A stretch of 64,000 nucleotides of DNA from Ficedula albicollis (Eukaryota > Chordata > Aves > Passeriformes > Muscicapidae), in the NCBI RefSeq assembly GCF_000247815.1, contig NC_021673.1, positions 41,928,592-41,992,591 on the forward strand, in the 5' to 3' direction. Under the pieces are notes generated by a model. It did no database searches. It saw only the letters and a list, made by a program, of their open reading frames with translations, and was not told the origin of the DNA. This document shows positions 15,694 to 29,687 of the stretch, piece by piece. A program made the position numbers and the translations under genes. Each line of letters starts with the position of its first letter. Position 1 is the first letter of the stretch.

Positions 15694-18600
15694 CCATGCA
15701 GAGGGAGCAGTGCCTGCTGCAGAGGCTCCCCTGCTGCCCTGTGCTCCCTGTGCCTCAGCGCTGCAGCACCGAACTCAGGCTTCCCTTTGCCTGCCTCTTT
15801 ATTATCCACTTTTCCTTTTATTATCCGCCTTTCTCTTATTTATGTCCCTTGTTAAAAGTCGTTTTATTCGTTTTAGAGTCCCTGTCTTTTCTTTGTCCTG
15901 GCGTTCATTTATTAGTGAGCCTCTTCCATCTTTTTCCTGCCTGACATGAAGTGTTTGTAAAAGCCTCTCTTACTCCCCTTAATCCCTTTGGCTAGCGTGA
16001 ACTCCCCTTGCTTCTCTGCTACTCTTACTTTCCCTGCAAGTCTTTACTGATCCTCTGTAGTCTTGTGTGGATCCTCTCTATTTCCAGTATGCCTGCTTTT
16101 TTTTCTTTAAACCCTCAGAGTAGTCCCTTGTGAAGCCCCACTGGCTGTTCCTTCCTTTTCTTTGAATTTTTCTCAAACACAGGGACTACAACAGGCTGCG
16201 TTTTCATTAGAGTGCCTGTCAGGATTTTTTTCTGCCTTTTGCAGCTCAGAAAAGGGGTTGGATTTTAAGCACCCCTTTGGGAGGAACAAGCTACATCCCT
16301 CCTGCCCACAGCTCCCCCTTTCAATTTGCGAATGAAAACTAGTAATAAGGGACATATTAAACAGCATCATGCCTGGGTGCACTGCTGAGAGAGGCTTTCA
16401 ATGCGCTTGTGTTCTGCTTCTGAGGCATGTAGGGGTATGGTATGCAAATACAGACATATTTGGGTTGGATGTCCGTGACATCCCTGGGTTAGATTGCTTC
16501 ACACAGATGGGGTCTTTCTTCCACACTTACCACTTTGTGAATGCATACACATCTAAAACATCCTGGGCCAGCAAGTTCTACAGTTTTATTAATTGTTTTA
16601 GACCTCTGACGGTTTCATATGATGTTCTCTACTTCTTTAGAAAGAAACAGAGCCCTGCCCTTCTGTAATCTCTCTGTGCTGTTTAAGATTGAATTGAATT
16701 TTATCCTAGAGGCCATTTGGTCTGACTACTTTAAATAAACTATATCTTTAAAAAACCCAGCATGGGGTAGTTTGGTGTACACACATTTTACCTAAGCATT
16801 TTCTAAGGTGGGCTAGCAACATTCCTGTCTTTAATTGATTTCATAAAGGTGTGTGTGGCATATATGGAAAGATGTGCAGACATTTTTTCCTTCTGATAGC
16901 AACAGGTATTTTAGAAAAAAAAGACATCATCTGTCTAAGGCTGCAAGTGAAGAACATATTCAGCATTAACTTGGCTAACATCCACACGAATATCTACTGC
17001 AAATGAAGTAATAGGTGAATATTTCAGTGACCCTTGGTGATGACTAATTCAGTATCCACCCAGTAATGTAGCAATATAGAGGTATGTGAATAAGGCATGA
17101 GGCTGTGGCTGTCACTAGTGTCTGTAAGCCCTAGAGCAATGCAGAACAACAGTTGGGAAACCAGAAACACCTTCCAAAAAGAACATGTGTCAGGCCCAGG
17201 GTCCCAGCCCCAGAGAATGATTCCAGATGACTTTCAGAAACGAGGCTATTGCATAAGTGCATGAAATGAGATGCCTGTGAATGCATGTGACCACCAGAGC
17301 TGTGTGACCAGTCGTTTTGAATCCATCTCCTGCTAGAGGCAGAGCAGGGCTTCTAAAATCCTTTTACCTCCCTGTAACTTTAAGCGGTAGGTAGGCAGAG
17401 TCAAGTCACGATCTGGATTCCAGTAATAAGGAAGCAAAGTGTCATAACCCATGTTCCCTTTTTATCCCCTCTTGTTCTGAAAACCCCGTGAGTTTATTAG
17501 TGGTGCTGTTTTGAAGGGAAAGTGAGCACCGGGATCAAAACTGCCTTGTCGTGTCCTTGTACATGGTGGGAGCAGAGCTGTGCTGTGGGCTTGACACGAG
17601 GCCTGCTGAGCTGCACTGCTGCCTCTTAGGCTGCTCGTGTGTTAAGAAATTGGTAGCATCAAGTGGCTTGTTGAAATTCATCCTTTGCTCCACATGAGGT
17701 ACTCTCATAGCACATGAAGGAATAATTCATGCCCAAGACTTTTTTGGTGTAGGTATTGCTGTCAGGATGTTAAGTAAGAGTGAACATGTAGGTGGAGGTA
17801 TTGGGGTAATAAAAAAAATTGGGGAGAAACAGGAATCCTTGCATGGATGTAATTTAAAAGCCCAGAAATACTGTACGTGAGAGAGCAATATTAGTGGCAT
17901 GCAGGGGAGCTGGCTCAAGTGCAAGCAGTGCAGCTACAGCCCTGGTACTATCTGGAAAGGAGGAGAACATTCCTTTTGAAAATAAAGTGGCTGAATAAGG
18001 ATCCACAGACAGAACTGGGAGTACTATGGTGGTCTAACCTTGTGAAAGCACTTCTGGCTGCAAACAGAGTTGAAAATGCTTAGTGGGTAAAAATTTTAAG
18101 CATAAATAAAAATAGGCTGATGTTTGGACTTTTAGTAATAATTATATTAAAATGACACAATTCATTAAATAATGCAATACATTCACATCTCTAAATACAC
18201 AGCAGCTGTTCTCTTCTGTCAAACATGATTCCTTTAGGGACTGAATAGAGAAGAGTAACATGCTGGCTTGCATGGTAATGTCCTGATGAGCGCTGGGCTG
18301 CAGCCTGCCCCCAACACTGATTAACAAAGGGTGTCCCTCTGCCAGAGCCAGATCCTGAAGGTGCCCCTCGGGCTGGGCAGGAGGTGCCAGCTGGGCAGAG
18401 TAGGGTAGGGAAGGAGTGGATACAACTCAGGCCTTGGAATTGTCCTTCTCAGTTTGTAGAAACTGAGCATTAAAAGATGTTTCAGCCTAGGGCTATAAGC
18501 AGATGAATTTGGCAGGCTGTGATGTGCTGGAGTTGAAGCTCATGAAAAGGTTTTATTTTAAAATTAAGAAAGAATTAAAAAAATAGAGCTGTGAAAAAAG

Positions 18601-21299
18601 CCTGGTGCTTGATAGGTGGCTAGTTGGGAGAGGGAATTGTCTGAACATAGTGTCGTCCTTGCCAGACCTTTGCTTATGGAAGTCCTTGGTCAAATTTCTA
18701 ATACATAACAATTGATATAAAAGTGCCTTGATGCACCAGTTAATCAGCCAGTGGTTATATTTTCATTGCTTTCAAAGCAGAGGGTCTTATCCTTCACACC
18801 AAAACTGAGGTAAAGTTCTGAAGGTGTAGAAAATCAGAAAGTGTTACCAGCAGACAAGAGGCACCTGTGAAGAGCCCAGCTTAGAGCAGGATTTGAGTTC
18901 TTGTCATTGTTGACATCAAATGGTTCCTTATCAAATGTAGTGAGCTGTATGTCTCCCTTACACACCCAGAATTCATTTAGAGAATTCCCTGAATATCCAG
19001 AACTATAATTTGGACCTTAATTTCTAATCACAGTGAGGAAGTCCTTGCATCTTCTACCAGTCTATACTAAATTTAAGAATTCTATAGAAAAACATCCACT
19101 TGCCGCAGAATGCTTATCCTGAAGATATTATCTGTGACTTCTATGTTTTACCCTTTCAACAGATTTATACACAACATTTTACTTTTACTTCTGCCAATTT
19201 TAATTTTCATATTATATTGAATCCAGTATCAGAAGGCTTGTAGTCCCTCATTTATGCAAGAAGAGAATTCAGGGTTAAAGTTGTCTCTCTGTGCCAACAT
19301 CTGCAGAGAAAATGACAATAATCTGCAAAATTAGAAGCTCAGAGCTTGTAATTTCCTCCTGAATTATTCTTTCCTTGTTCCTTTCATATCACCACACTTG
19401 TATAAATAGATCATAGTTTATTTTTCTTTCCTGGTGGTGGATTTAGAGTGTTTGTCACCTGTGCTCTAATATGATTTGTTGTGATATATTGAAGGTTTTT
19501 ATCTTGCTAAGGATTTTTCTCTCTTGCGCTTCGTTTGGGATTTTTTCTCCCCTTTTCACTGTAGTATTTTTCAGGCACTAGGTTTTTATTCAAGATCATA
19601 ACAGAAGTTTGATAAGAACACTCCAGAGAATGAAATTCTGTCATGAAAAGAGGCCTTAAAAAGAAACCCTGGTTTTATTAACTGGTACACTAAATTGTGT
19701 GGCGCAACATTTGAAGTTTAAAAAGGCTTTATGTGCTATTGGTGAAACTGAGCATAAGCATAATGATATGGCATTGACAGACTAATTCTTTGGGCACTAT
19801 ATCTATACCCACTGCTGCTTTATGCCACAGAGATGAGCTCACCCACTCTGTATCCCCTGCGTGCTAGCCAAGGTGTATGCAGAACCTTCACCTTTCAACT
19901 TAAATCCCCAAGAGTTCAGTCCCTTGACTTTGGGACAAGAAGAGGCAGATACAACATTAATACAGCTTGCCAAGAGTTAGCCTCTCCCCTCTTTTAATTC
20001 TTAATATAATCTAGGTGTTCTTTGTTGGTCTTCTATTTATTTGTTTTATTTGTGCCTTTACCTCACACTGAACCCACAATGTAATGTGATGGTGAAATTG
20101 CAGTTAAGTGCAGCTAAATCAATGTACAGCATTTAAATTCTTCTCCTTTATGAACTGCATAAAGTCAGGCCTCTGGGATGCAGTGGGAAAAAGCAGCAAA
20201 ATCTATCTACAGGTGACTTCTGGCTTAAAGGAAAGGGGAAAAAACAGGGCATGTGCATTCCCTTTGTTTATCCTCTCAGGATCACAGAGGTTATCTTTTC
20301 TGTTTTGGTGAGATTAAGCGCTTGCAGAGGTTACAGGAATAGGGATACTCTGGGTTAGATATTAGCATATTTCCTGTCCAACAGAGAGTTGGCTTTGCAG
20401 TAAGACTTTAACTCTTTCTTTTCTAGGGCCACTGATAAACACTGGATGAATTTTGAACTTCTGTATTTATCAATATTTTCTAAGCATTTTAGCTGCAGGA
20501 AACTAGTAGTACAGTAATTAAAAATAAATGGTTAACATTTTATTATTTCCACCCAGTTTTGTTTTTCCTGTAGGGTTTCTTTTAATTTCTGTTCTCTCCT
20601 GACTCTTTGTGCTCATCAATTGTGCCATTGCTTTTCCTCACACCGTTTTTGCACAGAAAATGGCACGGTGCTGCTCTCCATGCTCAGACAGCTCCTCTCT
20701 GACTAAGGAGGTACTTTACCTCCTGCTGTCTCATGTCTGTCTTCACAGGTGAAAAAAATCCACCCAAAACCTCCAGAGAAGAGCTCAAGTTCTGTGATAC
20801 TTTTCCAATACGTAATACAATCCTGTGCAATAAAGGCTAAGCAGCTAAATTCAAGCACCTTTGCTGAAAATGTCCATCTAGCATCTTTCCTGCTACAAGA
20901 GTGACAGCCCTTCACATTTTCCTCTTAATTTGTACCCTTTGGTTGACTACAGTATTGATTTGTGCATTAAGGATGATTTAATCTTTCTTCCACCCTCTTA
21001 TTAAGAGGGTTTGAAACCCTACCTGGAGTCTTTATTAGCTTTTGACATCACAAAGGGAAATGTCAACACATAATGAGATAAATTTCAACATCACAGAAGA
21101 CTGGAATACAACTTTCATGAAAGATGGATACAGGCAACACTTACCAAGATAAAAAAAAAAAGCCCAAAAGACAGAACCCTTCCTTTTTAGCATCCATCCA
21201 TCTTTCTGTTTGTCTGTTGCTGCATTATAGCATTTATTAGAGTTTGTCTTGCTATACAATGGATTGCCAGAATCATGATTAAGAAGCTTATTCAAATGA

Positions 21300-22050
21300 A
21301 TTAAAAATGTTTAAATGAAAAAGACCCGGAGAAGTAATTGCCAAAATTTAATCAAGGATTTAATTTGTAGCACAGGCCAGCCAAATGGATTTTGCCGTTT
21401 TTTACTGCACTGTTTGTACAAGGAAATTAAAAAGTATAAAGAGTCAAAGACTCAGCAGTGTAACCCTTTAAGAATATTGCAGTATGCTCACTTATTCTCA
21501 TTAGCCGCATTATATCAAACTTGCTCCTGAGGGCTTGTAGTTTGCAAAGCCAGACCACAGACGGGGGAAAAAAGATGATAGCGTTTTTTCCAATGTCATA
21601 AATTACTGCCAGCACACATTAGATGATTTCTCCATGCATTGCTGTAAGCAATGGTAGGTTAAATATCCCCCTTCTTAATGCCACTTAGTAATAAATGCCC
21701 TCATTTTAGCATGTCATCTTTAGCTGAACTGAAATAACTGAGACTAAAGAGCTGTCGGGGTTTGAAACAGAAACATTTCCCTTGCATTTACTGCTGAGAA
21801 ATACATACATGGCACCATTATGCTGTCTCTGTTTCATTGATGATAATAAGGTATCATCAAGCCTGGCATATCTGTTTGAACATGTTTTGCAGAAGTCTAA
21901 TCATTAAGTAATATGTATCCCATTTCATCCATCATTTCCACACAAAGAGCCATACAGTGCAATTGAGAGAACAATACTTTATGAGCCATGAATAGCTGGA
22001 GCAATGATAACTTCCAAGCAGCATATAACAGACCCAGAACTGTGCTCTAA
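21300..22050. promoter_or_regulatory. Candidate conserved non-coding stretch
   Basis: About 750 bp of complex, non-repetitive A+T-rich DNA with no sustained coding frame. It contains many short TAAT- and ATTA-type cores and few mono- or dinucleotide runs, the look often seen in vertebrate conserved non-coding elements. This is judged on composition only: conservation cannot be seen in one genome. It may simply be ordinary unique DNA. Confidence 0.2.
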
Positions 22051-24239
22051 ATTACAGCACTGAAGAGGTAGGAGGGGAGATAAGAAGCCCCTGCTTGTGA
22101 GCTGGAGGCCAAGATCAAGTGTGTGTTTCTTTCCCATTTGTTGTGGTTGAAATAAACATTCAGCAGAGTGCTAAACGCTCAGTCTCTTTCACAGGCAGAG
22201 AGGGAGGCTGGTGCTGCAGTGCTGCACTGCCTTGCTGAGCCTGAGGCAGCTGGCAGGATGGGGTGAAAGGGCTCTGGGTCATTCAGGAGCTCCAAAGTCC
22301 TTTTCTTCCAAAACTGCTGACAAGGATGTCAAAAGAAGCCAAATGAAAAAAAAACATGCAAACCACAAGTGGTGAATGGCTTCTAGGTAGCCTAGAAGAG
22401 TTTACAGATTCTCTCCTAAGCCTAAAATTACATTAATTATTTTAAAAATGAGAAGAAATGAAAAAGCTTCACGTTTAGTACCTGCCTGAGGTGAATCATA
22501 CTGACTGTAATAGCACAGGATGGCAGATCAGTGTGTAGCACTGGGGCAGGGTGCAGTGCAGTGAGGCTGTTCCCTTACTGCAGGAGGAAGGGTTTTGGTG
22601 TTTGCAAGTTTAAAGGAAATGGTGTAAAATCAGTGACTCCCACCCCTCTCTGTCGGAGAGACAAAGATGATGTTTACCATTTCTTCTTTATGTTACTGCT
22701 GTAGCACCTGGTGAGTATTAGTTTTATAGCAGAGAGGCAGGCTTAGTCTGTCCCAGCAAGGGGCAGTACCAGACACAATAAGGTATTTCTAAAGGTAAGG
22801 AGCCTTTCTGTGAGCACACACAAGAACCAGCTGTGGCTTTCCCTGTTTCTCTGCCCCTGCAATCCCTCAGAAGTTCTGCCCCCTTCACATTTCTCTTGTC
22901 CTGTATGTTGGAAAAGGAGGGAGATAGAGCTTTTGGAAAATGAAAGCTTTCTCCTCTTGAGCTCATGAACTTGCTTAGCTTGCTTCTGCTCTTAGTCATT
23001 TTTGGTTTACATGATGCTTTTGCACAGTTGCTCTCTTCACAGAGCATTTTTAATTTAAGGCATCTCTTGCTTGCTCAGTTGTTATAATTTTATTTGCACA
23101 GCAGAAGAGTTGCTGATAAACAAAGTTAAGACATTGGAAAAGGAAGGAATCCAAACTTCAGTGATTGAGTTCCAAATATTTGAATTTTGTTCCTTATCCA
23201 GCCTTCTGAGCATTCTAAAGATTGTGGCAGAGTAAATTATGCAGCTGCTCCTCAGCAGAGCTTTAAAAGGTCATTTCATTACATGAGAGCAGAGTTAAAT
23301 TCATGCATGTTTTTACTTCTTGTCTCCCTTTTAGAGACTTACATTTTTATGAACCATGGTTGCTACACCATGTAAAGTTCTCGCCTTTAAAACAACAATT
23401 AAATACTTCTGAAAAGAAAACAGCAAGAGCATTATAATACAAGATATCAGTGGCTATTATCATTCCACATGTGCAACATTATTTTCATAATTTATTCTAA
23501 ACCCAGTTTTATTTGCCATTGAATTCTACCTATCACAGATCTTACCATTTGCATTGCAGAATTGGCTGTATGTTCATACTGTTTCCAGTTGATGGGGCCC
23601 AACTCAATTTATGTGCTTTCCTTGGTCATAAAGAAAAGCAACTTAGGTCACTTTTTGATTGTGACTAAACCTGTACCTTTTAAATTGCATGTAAACCCAT
23701 ATTTTCCTTTTATATTTTTACTTTTTTTATTTTTCTTTTTTTCTTTTTTGGTTGTAAAACTAGCAGTTAAAACTATTTTTTTCTTTTCTGGTGGCTTTTT
23801 TGAAGTCTCTCTTTTACTGGAATCTTTAAGGAATGCAGTTATTTGTCTAGGATTATTCTGAATGTCTGTATTTGAAAATGTCCCATACTACATCACAGGA
23901 TTTCCTGAGCAGAAATAGCTATGTGTGAGCTATTTAGCTGATGTGTTGCAGGTCTGAGACATCAAGGAAAATCTTGGAAAAGGGGTCTTTTTTTTTTCCT
24001 TTTTTTTCCTGGAAAAACATTTCACTGAACAAAACAAGCAAGTCCTGAGAAAGAGGAATCCAAGGTAGTTGGTAGTCCTTGTCATTCTGCTCTTAACATG
24101 ACAGTCTTTCAAGAAAAGAATACAGTGACTTCTTTGTGAATTTTGTATCCCCCAAAATATGTTTATTTTACTTGGTTATTGTAGAGGTAAAAAAGAATAT
24201 ATATAGCTTTGAAAAAAAGAGTTGTGGTTGTTTGCTTTG

Positions 24240-24366
24240 GGGGTTTATATCACTGAAATTTGAATTTGCTTCATTTTGTTTGGTTTGGTTTTATTTTTGG
24301 GTTTGTTTTTTCTGTTTTGTTTTGTTTTGGGTGTTTTTTTGTTTTTTGTTTGTTTGCTTTTTTCTG
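24240..24366. repeat. G/T-rich low-complexity tract
   Basis: The plus strand consists largely of T runs separated by G or GG, with imperfect (GTTTT)n and (GTTT)n units. Frames through it give artificial Phe/Cys/Val-rich peptides. It is an ordinary simple-sequence tract and not a gene. Confidence 0.85.
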
Positions 24367-24794
24367 GTGACACTGTGACAGAATAGCATTGTACTAAACA
24401 TTCTCATCTATAGCATGGTTTTAGCTTCTCCAGGGACCCTGCTCAGATTGCTGTTGATTTCCCATCCTTGCCAGTTCCTCAGCAGGAAATAAAACAGGGA
24501 GTCGCTGCCTTGATCCAAATAGACTCACACAGCATTTCAACAGGGCAACAGAGCTGAAGAGGAATGTTTAGACTGATAAGCTTTAGAAAATATTTCTGGG
24601 AGTGCACTTCTTGAACTGGTGAGCAGAGACAGTCTGTCTGTGTCGGGTGTTTCTCCTCTTTCTTATCATGGAATTTACTATTAAAAAAATGCTACCGCCA
24701 CCTCCTTGAGCACAGAAGGAACCTTTCAAAATGCTGTTTCTCAGCAGCTGATACTCTGGAGTCATGCTGGAGGTACTAAATGAATAAAGCAGTT

Positions 24795-25427
<633 letters not shown>

Positions 25428-27529
25428 GGGAATAAAGCTATAGCATCTCAACTATGTTGGAGAATCAATCATAGGCTTGAGCTCATTTGTTCCACTAGAA
25501 TGTACTCTTATAAGAAGAGAACGGCTTATTCCAGAAAAAAGTGTGAATAATGTGATAAAACAAAATGAACTGCAGAATATATTCTAGCCAGCAGCCAAGA
25601 AATTATTCACACTGACAGATATTACAGGTAGAGTACATTTTCTGTCTAGAATACCACCTTCTACTTTCTCTTAGTGTATGCATTATTGCTGTTTTCCTAC
25701 CTGCTCTGTAGAAGTGCACCCAACTGTATACATGTGATTGTGATGCACTTTTTTCTTGTATATCATACAAAGAAATCATTATCTGGTTAGATCAACTGCC
25801 CTTGCTTGTACAATTATTCAAAAATTTTTAGCTGTCTCGAAAATTTAAATATTTAGTGTTGCAATAGGAGCATTGTTTCTCTTGTTTTTACCTTGAACAG
25901 GTGGACATTTATGCATGCACATTTATGTCTAAAGAAAAATGAATAGATCCTTGGACCAAAATAATAGATTTGCTATAGTCTGAAGTGATAATTGTATGGG
26001 CCACATTTGCTTTAGCTCCTGGATTTTAGCCCCATTACTTGAACTGGTTTCCACTGTATCCCTGTATATAGAAGACATTATAAAATAGATCTAGATAAAT
26101 AAATCCCTGTATTTCTTTATTCCAATCTTGCATTTCCTAAGGTTGTCCTCACAGAGCTATATAAAGTAGTCATACTGATGTAAAAATGACCTTTGTCAGG
26201 TATTGCAGCCTTTACTACAAACTAGTGATTATTGCTGTGTGCAAGACTTGCCTAGATTAGGTTGCATCAAATATTAGCAGTGCAGCCCACAACAATAGGC
26301 CCAAAAATTACTTGGAAGGTGGGGGGACAAGAAGGATTTTGAAAGGAAAAAATAGCCTTGAAATGGACAGACCTAGGGGAAGAAGTTAATGCCAGGGAGG
26401 GAAAGATAAACAGTGATAACACACATCTAACCATTCTTCAGATCATGAATGCTGTGTTTGAAAAATGTCATGTTCTTTCTACTTCCTTTTCTTATTGTAT
26501 TTACAACCTGGAGCTTCATCCATATGATTATTTGACATGTGGCAGGTATTTTACTGTTGACAGAGATACCTTCAGGCTTTTTTCCTAGTGAGATTTTTTG
26601 TTGAACCTGTGGAACATACGTATTACACATGAACAGCTGCTAATCTTTTATGAAAATGCATTTGAAGCCATATATGAAAACTAGGGAGTTTGTCTGAACT
26701 TATGTGAATTGAACTGATTACAAGAGTCTGTTAGGGAGAACATTAGAGAAAACATTGCAAATAGATTTATTTTTTTTTTAACTCATGGACAAGAGTAGTA
26801 CTAGCACCGCCAGTCAGTGGTCAGGTTTGAATGAGTACACATTTATAGGTCAATTCTTTGCTTTTGACCCAAGTGTACCATGGTGGCAAAATCTTTCAGG
26901 ATGCTGAGAAAATGGATTTATACCTGTAGTAAGTGGAAAAAAGCACTGTTACATTGATTACACATCTGCAATTTGCCTTTCACTCTTTGAAGTGAGCTAG
27001 CAGGCACTGGTTTCATGTTTCACTCCACAAAATGTTTTGTTTGGGTCTGTTTTCCTTTGAGAGCCTGACTGGGGAAGAATGAGGTCATGCATTTTGAAAG
27101 TACATCACTGTGTGAGGATTTTCTTTATGCATAGCTTCTTTCTGAGTCAGAAGCTTATTCTGGCATGAGTAGCTGCTTATGCCATGTCCTATAAACTGTG
27201 TCAACTGAGGACATACCTATGAGTAGTAGAAAAGAGAGAGAGTGTAGTAACAAAGGACTGCAGCAGGTTGAGCTTAGGGTATGGATAAAGCTCTTCTTAA
27301 CCTCTGACGCCTACCAAAGCCAAGCTAGTGCTTTAACTCATCAATGCTCTATGTGAAATGAGGATTTCTGTGAAAATCAGGTTCTTCAAAGTAACCGACA
27401 GACAGCCAGTGTGTGCCATGGATGTTACACCAGCAGTGCCATCAGCAGGGCTCCTGTGCCCACCCCGTGCTCCCCACGGAGCTGCACGGAGCTGCCTGGG
27501 AGTTCACTTCCAAATGGCAAGGTAGCTGA

Positions 27530-27910
27530 CATATTGTGTCTCAATTTAAACCCCATTGCCATTCATTAGACATGCTCCCCGTTAATTATTTTAAAAAATA
27601 AATGTAAATAACAAGTTTTAATTATACCCTCGAGGCCATTGATGTGTACAATGTTGGCATTTCATGTTAGAGAGGCTGCCTGAAAACGGAATAAGGAGCA
27701 GTGTAATGCAAGGAAGAGGTTTTGGGAAATATTGTTGCTAACATGATATTTTATAATAGTAATTTCATCAATTATAGGACTTAATATTTTAATAATAGTC
27801 TACCGAGAATCTGTTCTGAAAAGCATTTAGGGGATTTCTTGGCTGTTATATTTCCCTGTGTATTTGAAATGTTTATTTCATTAAAGATGGTTTTCAACCA
27901 GCTGTAACAT
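27530..27910. promoter_or_regulatory. Candidate conserved non-coding stretch
   Basis: A complex A+T-rich stretch with clustered TTAATTA-like cores (GTTAATTATTTT near 27581, TTTTAATTATA near 27617) and a forkhead-like TGTAAATAACA near 27604. There is no long coding frame. The motif density suggests a developmental enhancer, but such motifs are common in A+T-rich DNA, so this is only a candidate. Confidence 0.2.
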
Positions 27911-27969
27911 CACACAATGTTTTTGGGGTGGTCTTTGTACATGCTCACTTTTGAGTTAGTATCCTGTAG

Positions 27970-28020
27970 CTTTTGAACACTTTCTAGAAAACTTTCTAGA
28001 CTTTTGAAAACTTTCTAGAG
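27970..28020. repeat. Short imperfect repeat of ACTTTCTAGA
   Basis: The decamer ACTTTCTAGA occurs three times in 51 bases, twice preceded by CTTTTGAA. The first occurrence includes the palindrome TTTCTAGAAA, which matches one inverted pair of the heat-shock-element pentamer. The second pentamer pair is not in the usual register, so a functional heat-shock element is doubtful. Confidence 0.6.
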
Positions 28021-28460
28021 AAATGTTATAATGGTCTGCACCTCGCTGGTGTCATTTGTTCTTGCTGTCTGGTCTGTGATTCCCCAATGAAGTTTTGGGG
28101 TTTTTTTAAATCTTAAACAAAAGTTTCTTTTTGCCTCATTGCGTTGTCAAATAAAGTACGTGTTCTATGGCAAATCAGTTTGGATTCTTATACAGATGCC
28201 TTATTTTCTGGCATGAAATGTCTGAACAAAAAAAAAAAAATCTCAAAGGAAAGCAACATTAGATGTGCATTTTGGGTCAAGTTTTCTCTCTTAAGATCCT
28301 GTGCTGTGTGATGTGCATTGGATCTCATTCCTTTTCCCTACAAAAGTGATCTTCCCTGTAGGGATGACCACTTTGATGATACTTTCAGATTCTTCTCAAT
28401 AATAATTTTCTGTGAAATTACATTTAGGCCTGTTCTGAATAATAGACAAAGCAGGCTTTT

Positions 28461-28618
28461 CTTGGATGCAAAATTTTGTGCCATGGAAGGACAAAACTCA
28501 ACAGGTAGATCTAACTCGAGACTAAAGGAGTGGTCTGGGGTTTGCTTGGATGCAAAATTTTGTGCCATGGAAGGACAGGTAGATCTAACTCAAGACTAAA
28601 GGAGTGGTCTGGGGTTTG
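28461..28618. repeat. Direct tandem duplication with a 10-bp indel
   Basis: Copy 1 (28461-28544, 84 bp) and copy 2 (28545-28618, 74 bp) begin CTTGGATGCAAAATTTTGTG and end GTCTGGGGTTTG. Copy 2 lacks a 10-base AAAACTCAAC segment and has one G/A substitution. An indel plus a transition is the kind of difference expected between two alleles of one locus. Confidence 0.94.
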
Positions 28619-28967
28619 GTTCAGAATTTCTCCTGGTGGTAACTGCTGGAATCAAGCCTGTAGTTCCTTCCTGATATCCTTAGGCCATGGCTGCCTGAAC
28701 AGCAAGATTCCAGCCAGGCAGTCCTCTGCTCTAGGCAGTGTCCTGCCAGTTTGCACTGTGTCAATAGTTTTTATTAACTCAGGAGACAGATGTTGACCAC
28801 TGACTTCTTCATACAGAGAATCCCTGATAGCACTGGGCAGTTGTGCTGCCTGTACCCAGGAGTCACTGGCATTGGAACTTTCTGTTTGTGGAAGTTTCTG
28901 CTCCTGCCTTCAAGCAGAAGTTAAAGGAAGTGAAAGCTAATGTCTGTTCCTAGGGGACACATTGATG

Positions 28968-29049
28968 AGAGGAGTGTGGGGAGAGAGGGACAGGGGGAGA
29001 AGAAAAAGGTGGAAGATGGAAAGAAAGAGAAAGAAAGGAAAGAAAAGCT
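28968..29049 (+). repeat. Purine-rich (G/A) low-complexity tract
   Basis: The plus strand is nearly all A and G over roughly 80 bases, from GAGTGTGGGGAGAGAGG to GAAAGGAAAGAAAAG, with imperfect GAAA units at the right end. Such homopurine tracts can adopt triplex structure. It is otherwise an ordinary simple repeat. Confidence 0.8.
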
Positions 29050-29590
29050 TTTTTTTGTGCTTGAGGTGGCTGTTCATAGTGACTTTTCTTGCAGCTTCTG
29101 CATCCTCTCCTGGTAGAACACACAGACCTGCAGCAATACCTCATCAGAAGGCTTTGGCACTGGCCTTTCTACATTCTAGCTCATGATAACCCAAAAGTTG
29201 GGCCTAGTGCAGTTCAAATCAGAGTGCATGTTGTGGAGCTGCCTGGTTTGTGCTGAATATCGTTTCTGATGCTTCCAAGCTCTTTGGGATAAATATGAGG
29301 TGTCACATCCCCTGCTGATCCTGCTATCAGCAGCTTCTCTTTTCCCATTGCTGCTAGGCTCCCTGCACAATCGCCAGCTCTTCTGCAGCCTTGTTTTTAC
29401 ATTCAGACCTGGCAAAAAAAAACTTGGGAGGAGTTGCAAGTTTGTCCTGTGGAATTTAGCAGGGGTATAGCATCTTTTGATTCTTGGGGTGAACATGAGG
29501 GCACCCTTCTGCCAATTACTGCAGATAATGCATCCATTATCTCCTGAAGTTATCTGTGTCATATCACAGGCTGCCTCGGCTTCCTTGAGA

Positions 29591-29687
29591 AGGAAAAAAA
29601 GTTAAAAACCAACCAAAAAAAAAAACCAAACCAAAAAGTCCCCAAAACAAACAAACAAAAAAACCCAACCAAACAAAAAAAAACCCC
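29591..29687 (+). repeat. A/C-rich (CAAA)n-like low-complexity tract
   Basis: Runs of A separated by C, CC or CCC form imperfect CAAA and CCAAA units over about 97 bases. There is no poly(A) signal, 3' end or transposon body next to it that would mark it as a retrotransposon tail. Confidence 0.85.

Larger units (their letters stand above)
10100..24794. other. Mostly unique A+T-rich DNA, no gene recognised
   Basis: This 14.7-kb stretch holds the duplication clusters at 13.96-14.56 kb and 15.43-15.69 kb, a slightly G+C-richer patch near 15.69-15.77 kb, a candidate regulatory stretch at about 21.3-22.05 kb and G/T-rich low-complexity DNA near 24.24-24.37 kb. The longest non-homopolymer frame is on the minus strand at 11824-12303 (159 codons). 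It has no recognisable domain and sits in non-coding-like composition. No CR1 tail, tRNA or LTR was recognised. Confidence 0.5.
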
